From positions 4,261,517 to 4,325,516 of the forward strand of contig CM070598.1 of assembly GCA_036346395.1 (NCBI GenBank): DNA of 64,000 nucleotides. Direction: 5' to 3'. The DNA is from Hsuehochloa calcarea (lineage: Eukaryota > Streptophyta > Magnoliopsida > Poales > Poaceae). The position numbers were made by a program, and so were the translations under genes. Numbering within the stretch: position 1 is the stretch's first letter; each line of letters starts with the position of its first letter. The notes under the pieces are model-generated. The model worked only from the letters and a program-made list of their open reading frames with translations. It was not told the DNA's origin and searched no databases. Shown in pieces: positions 36,168 to 46,850 of the stretch.

Positions 36168-37520
36168 CACTACTACAGAAAATGATATCACAGACGGTTC
36201 AAAATCGTCATCACATACGGTTTTATGAACCGTCTGACTTTATGTGTCTGTGATGACATGAGGTCATCATAGACGATTTTGAAACTGTCTATGAAAAAGG
36301 CTATCACAGACGGTTCTGAACAAGAACCGTCTGTGATAGTAATTATCACAGACGATTCTTGTTCAGAACCGTCTGTGATGCCTTTTTCTATTACAAAAAA
36401 ATAAAAATGAATTTTCACTTCGTCTGGAGCCTCGCGAATGAATCTGATATGGATTTTTGGATTGAACTTTTTGTTAGCTTTCCCACAATAGCCACAATAT
36501 CACAGTAGCATCAACTCAATCCATTCACAGAGCAATAAAAACAACACGGCATCACCCACATCACAGTAGCATCAACTCAATCCATTCACAGAGTACTAAC
36601 ACATCACAGTAGTAATCCACATCACAGAGCAAAGGGGAGTAGAGAGAGTGAGGTCGTGGGAGGCTGGGGTGACGAGGTCGTGGGAGGCCGGCGACGATGA
36701 GGCCGGGGCGAGGTGGAGGAGGCCGCGGGTGACGAGCTCAGGGGAGGACAGGGTGACGAAGTAGAGGAGGCCAGGGGCGACGAGGTCGTGGGAGGCCGGC
36801 GACGACGAGGTTGGGGCGAGGTGGAGGAGGCCACGGGCGACGAGCTCGGGGGAGGCCGGAGTGCAAGGTCAGGGCGAGACGGAGATGGCAGAGGAGAAAT
36901 GGCAGAGGAGGAGATGGAGATGGCAAAGGAGGAGATGGAGGACTCTGTTAATATAAAGAGATTTTCAGCAGCCCGCCCATTAAGTGTAAATTTTCGTTTT
37001 CCCGCCCAACAAAGCAAAAGTATCACAGACGGTTCTTATCATGAACCGTCTGTGATAAGCGTCTCATCACAGATGGTTCTTAATACGAACCTGTCTGTGA
37101 TGAGATACTCATCACATACGATTTTTGTATAAAACCGTCTGTGATTTTAGGGTTTACCATGGTTTTAGAATTGATGGGCAGAGGATTGGTTACCGCGGCA
37201 GATGATTATGTGCCGCGGCAAAGAATTAGCTGTCGCGGCAGAGGATTGTGTGCTACGGCGAAGGATTAGCTGCCGCGGCAGAGGATTGTGTGCCGCGGCA
37301 AAGGATTGGCTGCCCAAACCCTACCTCGACAGAGTATTGGTTGCCATGATAAAAATCCAAACCATAGTAAAATCAAAGAGTTCTAACCACGAACCGTCTG
37401 TGATATCTACATATCACAGACGGTTCTAAAGAACCGTCTGTGATAGTTCCATATCACAAGAACCGTCTGTGATAGTTCCATATCACAAAGGCGTCTTTTA
37501 TGGCATGTTTTGTAGTAGTG
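36168..37520. mobile_element. Non-autonomous CACTA (En/Spm-type) element
   Basis: 1353 bp starting CACTACTACAGAAAATG and ending with its complement CATGTTTTGTAGTAGTG, flanked by the 3-bp duplication ATA (36165-36167 and 37521-37523). Subterminal arrays of ATCACAGACGGTTC and its inverse occur at 36188-36380 and 37020-37490, as is usual for CACTA transposase-binding sites. The interior has no transposase. It holds an AT-rich part with a tandem repeat (ATCACAGTAGCATCAACTCA at ~36498 and ~36556), a GC-rich block with a 108-bp duplication (36671-36880) and a CCGCGGCA(A/G)AGGATT minisatellite (37190-37315). Confidence 0.95.
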
Positions 37521-38162
37521 ATAGCAGAAGGAATCAACATATCACCATGGATAAACAAAATGAGTGAACAATTAGCACTAGAATTTTTGATGTCTTGAAG
37601 AAGTCACCAATCATCTAACATGTAAACAACATACTCGAGCAAAGTCTAGTATAATGTATCAACGTAACACTAGTTCTTACCTTGATCGTGGGCGGAGGAA
37701 GGCCGACGGGGGAGGACAGCCAGTGGGGAGAGGATGTCCAGCAGGGGGAGGACTTCGTCGGGTGGAGGACTACCGGCGGGGGGATGGCAGGCGGTGGGGG
37801 GACAACGGCCCGTGGCGGAAGGACAGCCGGCGGTGAGGGGAAGGAGAATCTTGGGTTGGGAGCAGGAGGCGGAGGGCCTTGCGGGAAGATGGGGAAAAAT
37901 GAAGAACAAGCTGACTTAAGTTAGCCCTTGTGACCATTTAGCTAGTCACACCATGCGAGTTGGCGTGACAACATCCACGCAAGTGGACGAGGGCTAGCGT
38001 GGCATGTTTGGTCATGCCGATATCTATGGCGTGACAGAATGTTTTGCCCACGCCACGGGGGGTGGCGTGACCAAAGGGGTCATAATTGGAAAAATAAAGT
38101 TAACGATGGGTTAAGTTTAAATTATTAATAAAAAGGATTAAATAAAAAAATTCACATAGTTA

Positions 38163-38263
38163 CTATGTCATCTTCATTGATGACCATACTCAATACACTT
38201 GGATCTACTTCATGAAATATCGTTCATAGTTGATTTCTATATATTAGTCATTTGATCAGATGG
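38163..38263 (+). pseudogene. Copia A integrase, middle fragment
   Basis: About 100 bases between MULE 2 and the solo LTR continue the copia integrase core (MSSSLMT / FIDDHTQYTWIYFMKYRS) with a stop where a Gln codon is expected. Confidence 0.75.
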
Positions 38264-40189
38264 TGTGGATATCATGGGGATATGCTCACGATCTTATGAT
38301 GATGATACAATTTGTAATGATGTTAAAGGTTGATCAAAACACTCGTTTTCGGTGAAGTACAAGTTACGTAAGGCGATGGCGGTCAGATTGGCGGTATGCG
38401 ACTGATTGGCTTTGTGTGGCGGTCGGGCAAACCACCTATAGCGGTTGTCTGGCGGGGTTTTGGCCAAGAGGCTGGTGGTCAGACCGGCCATAAAAGTGGT
38501 TTTGAGTTTGGAGTTGGGCCAAAAATAGAGGGTGTAGGTAAGAGAGGGGGTTCTCCTACACTTGGTCTCTTTGAGTCAAAAATTCTATTTGTTTGAAATT
38601 TTCAAAGAAGTTTCGGATTTCCAGGGAGGAAATTTGGCTAAATCCCTTCTTTGGCGGTCGGGCCGGCCATGGGTGTGATCGACCGGTTTTGACTTGTTCA
38701 TGCCGGCCATCTTGGCGACGATGATTGTAAATTAGGTCAAGTTCATGGGTTTCAGTGCATATGTGTTGCATAATACATGTTTTGACTAACGTGGGTCAAG
38801 TTGCGAAGAACTTGTTCCCAAAATTAATTTCTTGGTCTATTGTTGTGTAGGTGACTTGGAGGTCAACAACGGTCAACGGCGAGGATGGTTGGGACTACGC
38901 TTGGAGAGCTGAGGTTCAGAACGATCGATGATGCCGGGTGAAGTCAATGGACTCAAGCATGGCGCAAAATGGACAAGGATGACCGAACGGAAAGTTCAGT
39001 GCGACAGGTTGCATCAAGCGGCGTGGGGGTTGGTGCAAGTGCCATGGTGGTTTCGGTTGGAGCTGGATGAGAGAGACTTGCCGACTGAAGAGAGTCATTG
39101 ATCAACTTACATATTGCGAAGCATGGGATTGCTTCATGAAGTTTGAACTCGGTCTTTGGAGAAGGATCGAGAAGGGGTATTTTGGTAACTTTACTAAAAT
39201 ACCGCCTTGATGGCTTTTGGCTAAACAGCAGCGCAAGACGGCGCAAGGAGAAGTGGTTTAGGTCAAGAGAAGGTGAAGATGACGCTTTGAAATGCGTGCG
39301 TGAGTGAAACCCATTTGTGTTTAGGCTTAACGGGTGCCCATTAGGGATATCCTTCTAGAAGCTAGCCTCCACTATAAATAGGGGAGGGTGTTGGTTGTGC
39401 ACCTTCCAACCCTTGCATTAGAGAAACCTTAGTTTGTATTTAGGGAGAGGAAAGGGAAGTGGAGAGGTTAGGGTTCTAAAGAGTTGGATTGATTGTGTGC
39501 TCAAGTGTTGAGATTTTATCCTCCATGTTGGAGTGGTTGTAAACCAACATCAATCTTGAATCAATCCAAGCAAGATTTTTCAAGATGAATCTATTCTTGT
39601 TCTTGCTCTCTTTTGTGATTTTTGGGTTTTCGTTGATCCTTTGATTTTTGGCCGTGATCTTGCTTGTTGTGATATGTGGGAATATATCTAGAATCATTTC
39701 TACCTACGAGCAAGTTTTGGGATCAATCTTAGGTTTTGCTCGGTTCTTATGACCCCTTCCTCATTTATGAAATTCATATAATCTTAGCTTTGATCTTTCC
39801 AATCGTCGATTGGAATAGCTTCATGACATTCTTGATAACCTATGGTTGAAATTTGAGGGGATTTGGATCACTGAATCAAAAGTTGAGCCGATTTGTGATT
39901 TTGAGTTCGTACTGATTTTATTGTTCATCAGGCTGGAGGTCAGACTGCCACTTGAAGATGTCAGACCGCTCATGTTGAGAGGTCTGACCGCCCATCTCAT
40001 TGTGAAATGAGTTTTTAGTGTTTTTGGTTGTTTTGGTTCGGAGTTTTGATTGGATTCAATACAAGTATTTTGCTATACTTGTACATTGATCTTTATAGCT
40101 CTCATAGCTACTGGAGTGAAAAACTTGTTGAATCCGATCAAGGTGAAAAATAGACCGTGCTCCTATGTAGTCGCCGTTCCAGTCCAGCA
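38264..40189 (+). mobile_element. Solo LTR inserted in the copia A integrase
   Basis: 1926 bp, from TGTGGATATCATGG to TCCAGCA (TG...CA), flanked by GATGG (38259-38263) and GATAG (40190-40194), one mismatch. The copia integrase frame resumes on both sides. A TATAAATA box at 39373-39380 sits in the middle, followed by a leader-like stretch, as in an LTR with U3-R-U5. GGTCAGACCGGCC/GGTCTGACCGCC words recur through the first and last thirds. No primer site or coding sequence is present. The length suggests a Ty3/gypsy-type family; the family itself is not identified. Confidence 0.82.
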
Positions 40190-40194
40190 GATAG

Positions 40195-41090
40195 TTCATA
40201 CTCAGTTCTCTTCTATCATTCATGCTTTTCGTTCTGACTCTGGAGAAGAGTATCTTTCACCAGCTTTTCGTTAGTTCCTTTATTTTTGGATACTCTTCCT
40301 CGGCTCTCGTGTCCTGGTGCTTATGCTCAGAATGGCGTTGTTGAGCGCAAGCACCGTCACATCATTGAGACTGCTCGTACTCTGCTCATTTCCTCCTTTG
40401 TTACACCTCACTTCTGGGGGGAAGCGGTTTCTACGACAATCTATTTCATCAACCGTCAGCTCTCTTCCAAGCTTTAGGGCAAGTGTCTTGTTGAGGTCTG
40501 TGCGAGCACACCTTTCGCTATGCTCATCTTTGTGTCTTTGGTGGTATCTGCTTTGTCCTTCTAGCACCTTGTGAGCACACAAAGTTGAGCGCTCCGGTTG
40601 AATGTGTCTTTCTGGGTTATAGTCCTAAGCATAAGGGCTATCGTTGCTATGATCCTTTAGCACGTCGTATTCACATCTCTCGTGATGTGACCTTTGATGA
40701 GGATGGTCCTTCTTTTATCATCCTTCTACACATCTGACTCCTTCCAGAGATTTCACCTCCTTTTTGTGTCTACCTCCCATTCCTACTCCAGACTTGCATT
40801 CTCCAAATACAATTTCTCCACTAGTTTCACCTTCTAGTGTGGCTCCTCCACAAACTCCACCAGTTTCTAACACTTTCACTTTTCCCTTTTACTATAGTCG
40901 TCGACAGATAATTCCTTCTAATCCTTATTTCCATTCCTCTTGAACCTTCTAATCCTCAGTCCTCCCCTCCTCCACTTGACCATTCAGCCAGTACCAGAGA
41001 CTCTAACTATCGTTCTACTATATCACGATATGTCCTACGTGATCATTCCTCTATTAAGGCACCAGAGAGATGAGGTTTTTCTCATGAAGA
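40195..41090 (+). pseudogene. Copia A integrase C-terminal part, broken
   Basis: Frames read VHTQFSSIIHAFRSDSGEEY, AYAQNGVVERKHRHIIETAR, FWGEAVSTTIYFINRQLSSK, then the typical end FLGYSPKHKGYRCYDP-like and ISRDVTFDEDGPS, and a Pro/Ser-rich linker to 41080. Several stops and frameshifts. Cut near 41090 by the next insertion. Confidence 0.85.
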
Positions 41091-44029
41091 ATCTAGACCT
41101 ACTATTATGAGTTAATAGAGTATTTTGGTGATTAATGACAAATCTATATGTGAGACTAGCATTTTTATTGATATACCTATTGTGTAGTCTTGTTTGAATG
41201 AAAAATATGAAAATCATGGAGGTATGCATCTGACATCATATTCTTATATCTTGTTGCATTCCTCGGATCCAAAATATAGGATGAACTCCACTAAATGTCT
41301 AACTTGAATATGCGCATATGTCTTTATTACATATTCATGTATGCACACATTTAGGGGGAGATCACTATATGTTTTGTGGTTTCATTAGTATTGATCCATA
41401 TTTCTTTATCTACATATATTTGGGATCTCTACTTTGAAACATATCTCTTGAGTATATAAAACTTGTGTAGTTCATATATACTTATATTGCTTTATATTCA
41501 ATTATTTACAATTTGTGATGGTTGTCATCAATTACCAAAGATGAAAATATTAGAGTATCTTGACCCACCATTGTGAGTTAATGGTATGTTGTGGTAATTA
41601 ATGACAAGCACTTTATGAGACTAACATTTTCCATGAGTTTGTTAAATAGGTTATGTTCCATGATGATAGAGACTTCGGATGACATCATGAGTTGATTATC
41701 ATCAAGTTAAGGTTTAAGAAGAGAATGCATCATGTGTTGATAAGCATCAAGACTAGGGATGAAAACGGATCGGATAATTTCCGACCGATCCGGACGAAAA
41801 CGGATTCGGATTGTCTCGGATCGGATTTTTCTCGGATAATTTTCGGATCGGATACGGATTCGGATTTTTTTTGTCGGAAACGGAAACGAATACGGTAGGC
41901 ATGCTATCCGGCGGATACGGATACGGATTATCCGGATAAGACAAGTCCGGATATCCGGATTTCGGCCCAATAGAAGAGGATTTCAGCCCAAAAAGTAAAA
42001 TAAGATTTTAATTGATTTTCGAATTTCAGAAAATACAACAAATCAAATAGCCTTTTCAAAAATAGAAAATAGAGTTAAAAAATTCTAGAAAAATCACAAA
42101 ATTCCTTAAATTATTTTGAACTTAATAAAATTAATTCCAAGTTAAAGTTGGTTTTATTTTTGGACATAAATTATGTTTAATTTCAAAATATGAACAACCT
42201 TTTAAAATCAGAAAATTCAAGAAATTAATTATTATTTTCATTTTCACTTTAAATACAATAAAATCCCAGAAAAAATATGACTTTGTGAGTTATGACTTAT
42301 AAGCTAAATATGGTAAACTAAGTGTTATGTTTATGATGAACTAGTTAATGCAACTTGCTAGTGCCAATGTTATGTGTGGTTGCTGAAAATATGAACAATT
42401 CATGAATGTTTGCATCAAATGAACTAGTTATATGTTCTCGTTAATTTCTGGCGTACAATTTAAGGGGTTTTCATGTTCCGAAAATAATCCGTGACCGTAT
42501 TCGTTTCAATTCGTATTAAGCTCGTATTCAGATTCGATATTATTCGTATCTGTATTCATATTCAGAGTATCCGTATTCGTATCCGGATCCGAAAAAAATA
42601 TGAAAACAAATATGATAGAGTCATTATCCGTCCGTATCCGATCCGTTTTCACCCCTATTCAAGACAAGATCCCGAAGTGAAGGAATCCATCATGTGTTGA
42701 TGGAAGGCTCGTAAAGAATGCATCATGTGTTGACGTATATCCAAGTCAATAACTTGGAGTAAAAAAATCATCATGTGTTGATAGAAGTCAAGTAAAGGAT
42801 GCATCTTGGGTTGATGCATATCAATACAATGACCTAGACTTGAAGTGAAGATGTGTGTCATGAAGCTTCAAGAGGATGCTCAAGGCAAATGTATGATTAG
42901 ATGGTTGTACGTAAATTACAGAGAACGTTTTTTTTGGGAGTTTTGATCTCCTTTGAGAATCAGTATAACTGCATGATCTGAGCGGTACTACCGGTGTGCG
43001 GCAGTACCGATGTTTACTTGGCGGTATATTTTTCTAGAGAAGGTGTTTTCTGAGATTTCTTGAGCTCTAGAAAACGGTAGTTCCGTTCTGGCCGAGCGAT
43101 ACTACCGCGCTGAGGTAGTACCGATTTCTAGGTTGCGATAGTAACACAACTTTATGAGTAACGACTAGTTCAGAGTTTTAAATGCCACTGTTTTGACCGT
43201 TGAGCGAAAAATCAGTAGTACTGGGTTTCAACGGCGGTACTACCGCAAATCCTAATTTTTTTAGAAAAATTGTTCCAACAACTAGTTTTTGTGGTGGGGA
43301 CTATAAATACCCCCTTGGCCGGTTGTGAAATAATATTTTAGCACTCCATTTCATTCTATTGAGCTAGTGTAACCTTCTCCTCTCAATTGTGTATGTGTTG
43401 CACCTTGTGAGCAAGGAGAGAAGTCTCTAGTTGCATGTGTTGCCTCTAAAGTTGGATTTCGTATCCATTTGAGCCTGTGCATTCGTTTCGTGGTGAGAGT
43501 CAAGCAAGGGGACTAACTCATTACTCTTGGTGTTTGCCGACACCTAGACGGTGTGGAGGCGTCGTGTCCGATGATCTCTTCAAAGAAGATTGTCAAGAGG
43601 CCCGGCATGTTGTGAAAGTTGGAGCTCACCTACCCGGAGCGGGAAAGAGCTACCACTAGTGGAATTGAGGTGTTTGGCTTAATTCGTGGACCCAGTCCAA
43701 TTTGTTTGGGCTTACCTCAATGTAGATTAGGGAAGACCGGCAAGTCTCCGAACACCATGGTAAAACGTCATTGTGTCATTGTGGTTTGCTATCTAGTGAT
43801 TTAGTTTGTGCAATTTACATTTCTAGAATTAAATTGCTTACATGTCTTTGTATGTTTGCTATCATTGACATAGACTTAGGTTGTTAGTGCACTTAGCGAG
43901 ACTTGTTGTTTTATGCCTTAATTGTGCAAAACCGTTTGACTTACTCTTCTACATTATAAACTCGATTTTAGCCAAAAGATTTTATAACTGCCTATTCACC
44001 CCCCTCTAGTCGGCCTCCTCGATCTTACA
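41090..44029 (+). mobile_element. LTR-retrotransposon remnant (two LTR starts, internal 3' end) in copia A
   Basis: Two diverged copies of a segment with GTGAGTTAATGGTATGTTG-like sequence begin near 41095 and 41560. Between them lie a polypurine AGGGGGAGAT (41352-41361) and GTTGTCATCAATTACCAAAG, features of the 3' internal end of an LTR element. The second copy continues as a long LTR with TATAAATA at 43312-43319, ending near CCCCTCTAGTCGGCCTCCTC and GATCTTACA at about 44029. It looks like a deletion derivative, start of a 5' LTR joined to the 3' end and 3' LTR. Short repeats of ATGCATCATGTGTTGA lie at 41725, 42690, 42718 and 42765. Exact ends and superfamily are uncertain; I found no target duplication. 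Confidence 0.6.
41754..42657. mobile_element. Non-autonomous hAT element
   Basis: 904 bp with termini TAGGGATGAAAACGGATCGG and its near complement CCGATCCGTTTTCACCCCTA, flanked by ATCAAGAC (41746-41753) and TTCAAGAC (42658-42665), identical at 7 of 8 positions, the hAT target size. Both ends carry dense CGGAT/ACGGAT words. The middle is AT-rich without coding capacity. It sits inside the LTR remnant, so it is the youngest layer there. Confidence 0.93.
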
Positions 44030-45572
44030 CTCGTGCATGTGTAGTATCTGAGCCGAGTATCTATCAGGAAGCAGCCAGTATACTTGAGTGACAGTTGGCT
44101 ATGACTGAGGAACTTACAACATTAGAGTGTACATACACTTGGGATCTTGTTCCGCTACCATCTGGAGTTGTTCCTATAACTTGCGAGTGGGTGTACAAAG
44201 TAAAGACCAAGTCAAATGGTTCAGTGGAGCAATACATGGTTTGTCTTGTTGCAAAAGGTTTTCAGCAAGTTTATGGTCGTGATTATTATGAGACTTTTGC
44301 TCGGTTGCTCTTATGACTACAGTCCGTACTCTCATTGATGTTGCAGCGGTCCGCTCATAGACTATATCTCAGATGGATGTCAAGAATGCCTTTATTCATG
44401 GTGATCTACATGAGGATCTCTATATGCAGCCCCCGTAGGTGTTGAGGCTCCTAAAGGTTATGTTTGACATCTTAGGCGTACTCTATGTGGTTTAAGTAGG
44501 CTCCTCGTGCTTGGTTTGAGTGTTTCAGTTCTGTGATTCGAGCAGCTAGTTTGACTCCAACTCAGCATGATTCTGCCTTGTTTATTCACACTTCTTAGCG
44601 GGGTTGTACTTTGTTTCTGCTATATGTAGATGATATGCTGATCACAGGAGATGACATAGACTATGTGGCTTTGCCGAGAAGAACTTGAATGAACAGTTTA
44701 TGATGTCACATTTGATACCATTGAGCTATTTTCTGAGGATTGAGGTTCATTCTGATGGCGATGACTACTATCTTTCTGAGCATCGCTACGTTCAGGATCT
44801 ACTTGCTCGCTCTGGTATGAATGGTACTCGCAATGCTACCACACCCATGGAGCTCTACCTGCAACTTCGCCCTATAGACGGTGTACCACTAACAGATTCT
44901 TCCCGCTATTGTCAGCTCATTAGAAGCCTTGTTTATCTCACTGTCACCAGACCAGATATTGCTCATGTTGTTCATGTGCTCAGCCAATTTGTCAGTGCTC
45001 CCACCTCCGTCCACTATGGTCATATTATTCGTGTGCTAAGATACTTGAGGGGCGCTGCATACAGACGTCTGTTCTATACCAGTTCGAGTCAACTCCAACT
45101 CCACGTTTACTCTGACTACACTTGGATGAGTGATCCTGTTGATCATCGATTTATCACTAGCTATGGTATCTCTCTTGGTACTTCGCTCATTGCTTAGAAG
45201 TCCATGAAGCAGACTGCGATGTCACACTCTAGTGCAAAGGCTGAGTTTCGAGCCCTTGCCGCCACTACCTCAGAGATTGTTTGTCTTCAATGGCTTTTGG
45301 CTGATCTTGGTGTTCTTTGTGAGAATTCTCACCTTTGATTTGTAATAATACAAGTGTCATTTAGATTGTTAGTGATCCAATCAAGCATGAGTTGACAAAG
45401 CACATTGGTGTTAATACATCATTCACACGATCTCATTGTCAAGAGTCGACCATCGACCTCCAGTATGCTTCAAGTTGCAAATTTGTTCACTAAGGCAACA
45501 TTGGCTTCATGCCTTCATCTAGTTAAACTCAGTGTATCAAATCCTCCTGATCCACCTTGAGTTTGAAGGAGC
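44030..45572 (+). pseudogene. Copia A reverse transcriptase and RNase H, broken
   Basis: From 44095 the frame reads CTYTWDLVPLPSGVVPITCE, WVYKVKTKSNGSVEQYMV and VAKGFQQVYGRDYYETFA, then a frameshift and MDVKNAFIHGDLHEDLYMQP. The block LLYVDDMLITGDD near 44620-44660 is the catalytic YVDD motif. From 44685 to 45197 a 170-codon open frame covers the region before and into RNase H (SLVYLTVTRPDIAHVVHVLS; SDYTWMSDPVDHR). The AEFRALAATTSEIVCLQWLL block follows. Stops and frameshifts at several points make it inactive. Confidence 0.9.
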
Positions 45573-45677
45573 GGTTAAGAGTCTTGTAGTACTCTCTCTC
45601 TATATATATATATAATGATGATGATAAATAAGATGTATACTCGTGAATAGCAAAATTATTCTCGCCTAATCCTACCA
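45573..45677 (+). repeat. 3' LTR of copia A
   Basis: 105 bp with the LTR start and end shared with 27925-28061, but a shortened middle in which a CT/TA microsatellite (about 45592-45616) has grown. The right target pentamer GGCTA follows. Confidence 0.75.
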
Positions 45678-46160
45678 GGCTACACACGGAGTAGAGAGCA
45701 AGACAGCAAGCCCCAAAGAAGTAGCTTCGAATCTAAAAAACAGCTCAAGGAAACAATTTCAAACTCCGCCCGGTTGCATGCCAAGAGTTTTCTGGTTTAA
45801 TCAACAGCTCAGGTTTTTTCCTTTATAGTATTTATAAACAAGTCAATGAACAAAACTGCCCACCTACAGCCTAGTTAACCTATGTCCTGCTTTTGTTACC
45901 CAGCCCATTTCAGAGGCCCATGACTTGATCAGCAGTATCAACAAATTCTAGTATAGAGCCAATGATGAGTTTTCACAATATTCTGTTGAAAGGGAAGCAC
46001 CAGCTGAATTAGATACACTCATTATTATTTTTTATTTTTTTAAAAATTTTTTTGGGGGCAGTACAAAAATATAAAGTAGTGTCCCTATCATTAAAGAAAA
46101 CAAATTGAGGCTAAGCGATTTTAATTTATTGTTGATGACTCGGGATAATGCCTTAATATT
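45678..46160. other. Spacer
   Basis: No gene seen. It should include the 3' untranslated region of the exon that ends at 46161. Confidence 0.4.
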
Positions 46161-46440
46161 TCAAACATCAGAGATGATGTGGTCCAGCAGTTGGAAAAGC
46201 CTTTTAAGTTCATTGTTCATTGTTGCCAATGTCAATGCAATCTCCTCATCTAAAACATACAACAGCTACACCTGCCTTACTGGTTGGTCATACACTACAG
46301 ATGATTAAAAATACCAAGAAAAATACTGCAAGAGAACACTAAGAAATTACACAAAGGACTGTCATCAGGGTAACAAACCTTGATGCTCAAGTATTCCATG
46401 TGTCTTGATTCCACTAAACCTCCACTTTCCATTGGGGTCA
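46161..46440 (-). CDS. Two terminal exons of an unrecognised gene
   Basis: The upstream exon ends at 46379 before a GTTTGT donor and reads NFDPNGKWRFSGIKTHGILE, then HQ, in one frame. The next exon, 46249-46161, joins through a TTTTAG acceptor in phase 1 to give D, then EEIALTLATMNNELKRLFQL, then LDHIISDV and a stop. Phase and splice sites agree and the composition is protein-like. The 5' limit of the first exon is not resolved (it has a stop in frame near 46460) and no further exons are visible before the DUF868 gene, which starts at 47726 on the same strand. This may be a gene remnant or an alternative 3' part of the DUF868 transcription unit. Confidence 0.45.
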
Positions 46441-46850
46441 AAGTTATATTGTGACGTACTTTATACGTTTGTGACTGATCAAAAAAAAAATAGAGGGGGA
46501 GAACAGCAAGTAGCAACTAAAAAAAATCGTTACACAATATTATTATTAACAAATACTCTGTATTCGAACTTTAGTATATACTTTACGTCATAACAACATT
46601 CATTCTTAAAGCATTGCTATAGTTAACTATTTAAAGCATTAGAACCAACCTCACTTAAGGCCAAGTGGGGAGGGGAGGGAAATATCACAGAATCTTGCCA
46701 AACTGTTCAGCAAAACAACCCAAAAAAGAAGAAGAAAGAACACATATATTGGAGCCCCCATAACATCCCAAAGAACAGACACTCAATAAAACACCTTGCT
46801 AGCACTAAAAAGGAGGCAGCTGCAGAAGCAAATTATGATCCTGCAAACAC

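Larger units (their letters stand above)
29409..38153 (-). mobile_element. MULE 2: Mutator-like element inserted in the copia A integrase
   Basis: Terminal inverted repeats of about 110 bp pair imperfectly: ATTAATATTTTAAATTTAAC and CCTTTGGTCAAGCCACCCCC near 29441-29510 against their complements near 38050-38130. Nonamers CCACAGTTA (29400-29408) and ACATAGTTA (38154-38162) flank it, identical at 7 of 9 positions, as expected for an old Mutator 9-bp duplication. Joining the copia sequence across the insertion restores the copia integrase frame. Three gene remnants lie on the - strand (transposase, PMD-like, GRF), so the 5' side is on the right. A CACTA element is inserted at 36168-37520. Confidence 0.88.
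27925..45677 (+). mobile_element. Copia A: Ty1/copia retrotransposon split by three nested insertions
   Basis: Short LTRs at 27925-28061 and 45573-45677 share TGTCAAGAGTCTTGTAGTAC / GGTTAAGAGTCTTGTAGTAC starts and CTAATTCTAACA / CTAATCCTACCA ends. Flanking pentamers GGCTG and GGCTA differ at one base. A tRNA-Met primer site follows the first LTR. Copia gag/pro remnants, integrase, reverse transcriptase and RNase H read on the + strand in the normal order, interrupted by MULE 2 (29409-38153), a solo LTR (38264-40189) and an LTR remnant (~41090-44029). Taking these out leaves a copia element of roughly 4 kb. It is the oldest layer of the cluster. Confidence 0.88.
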
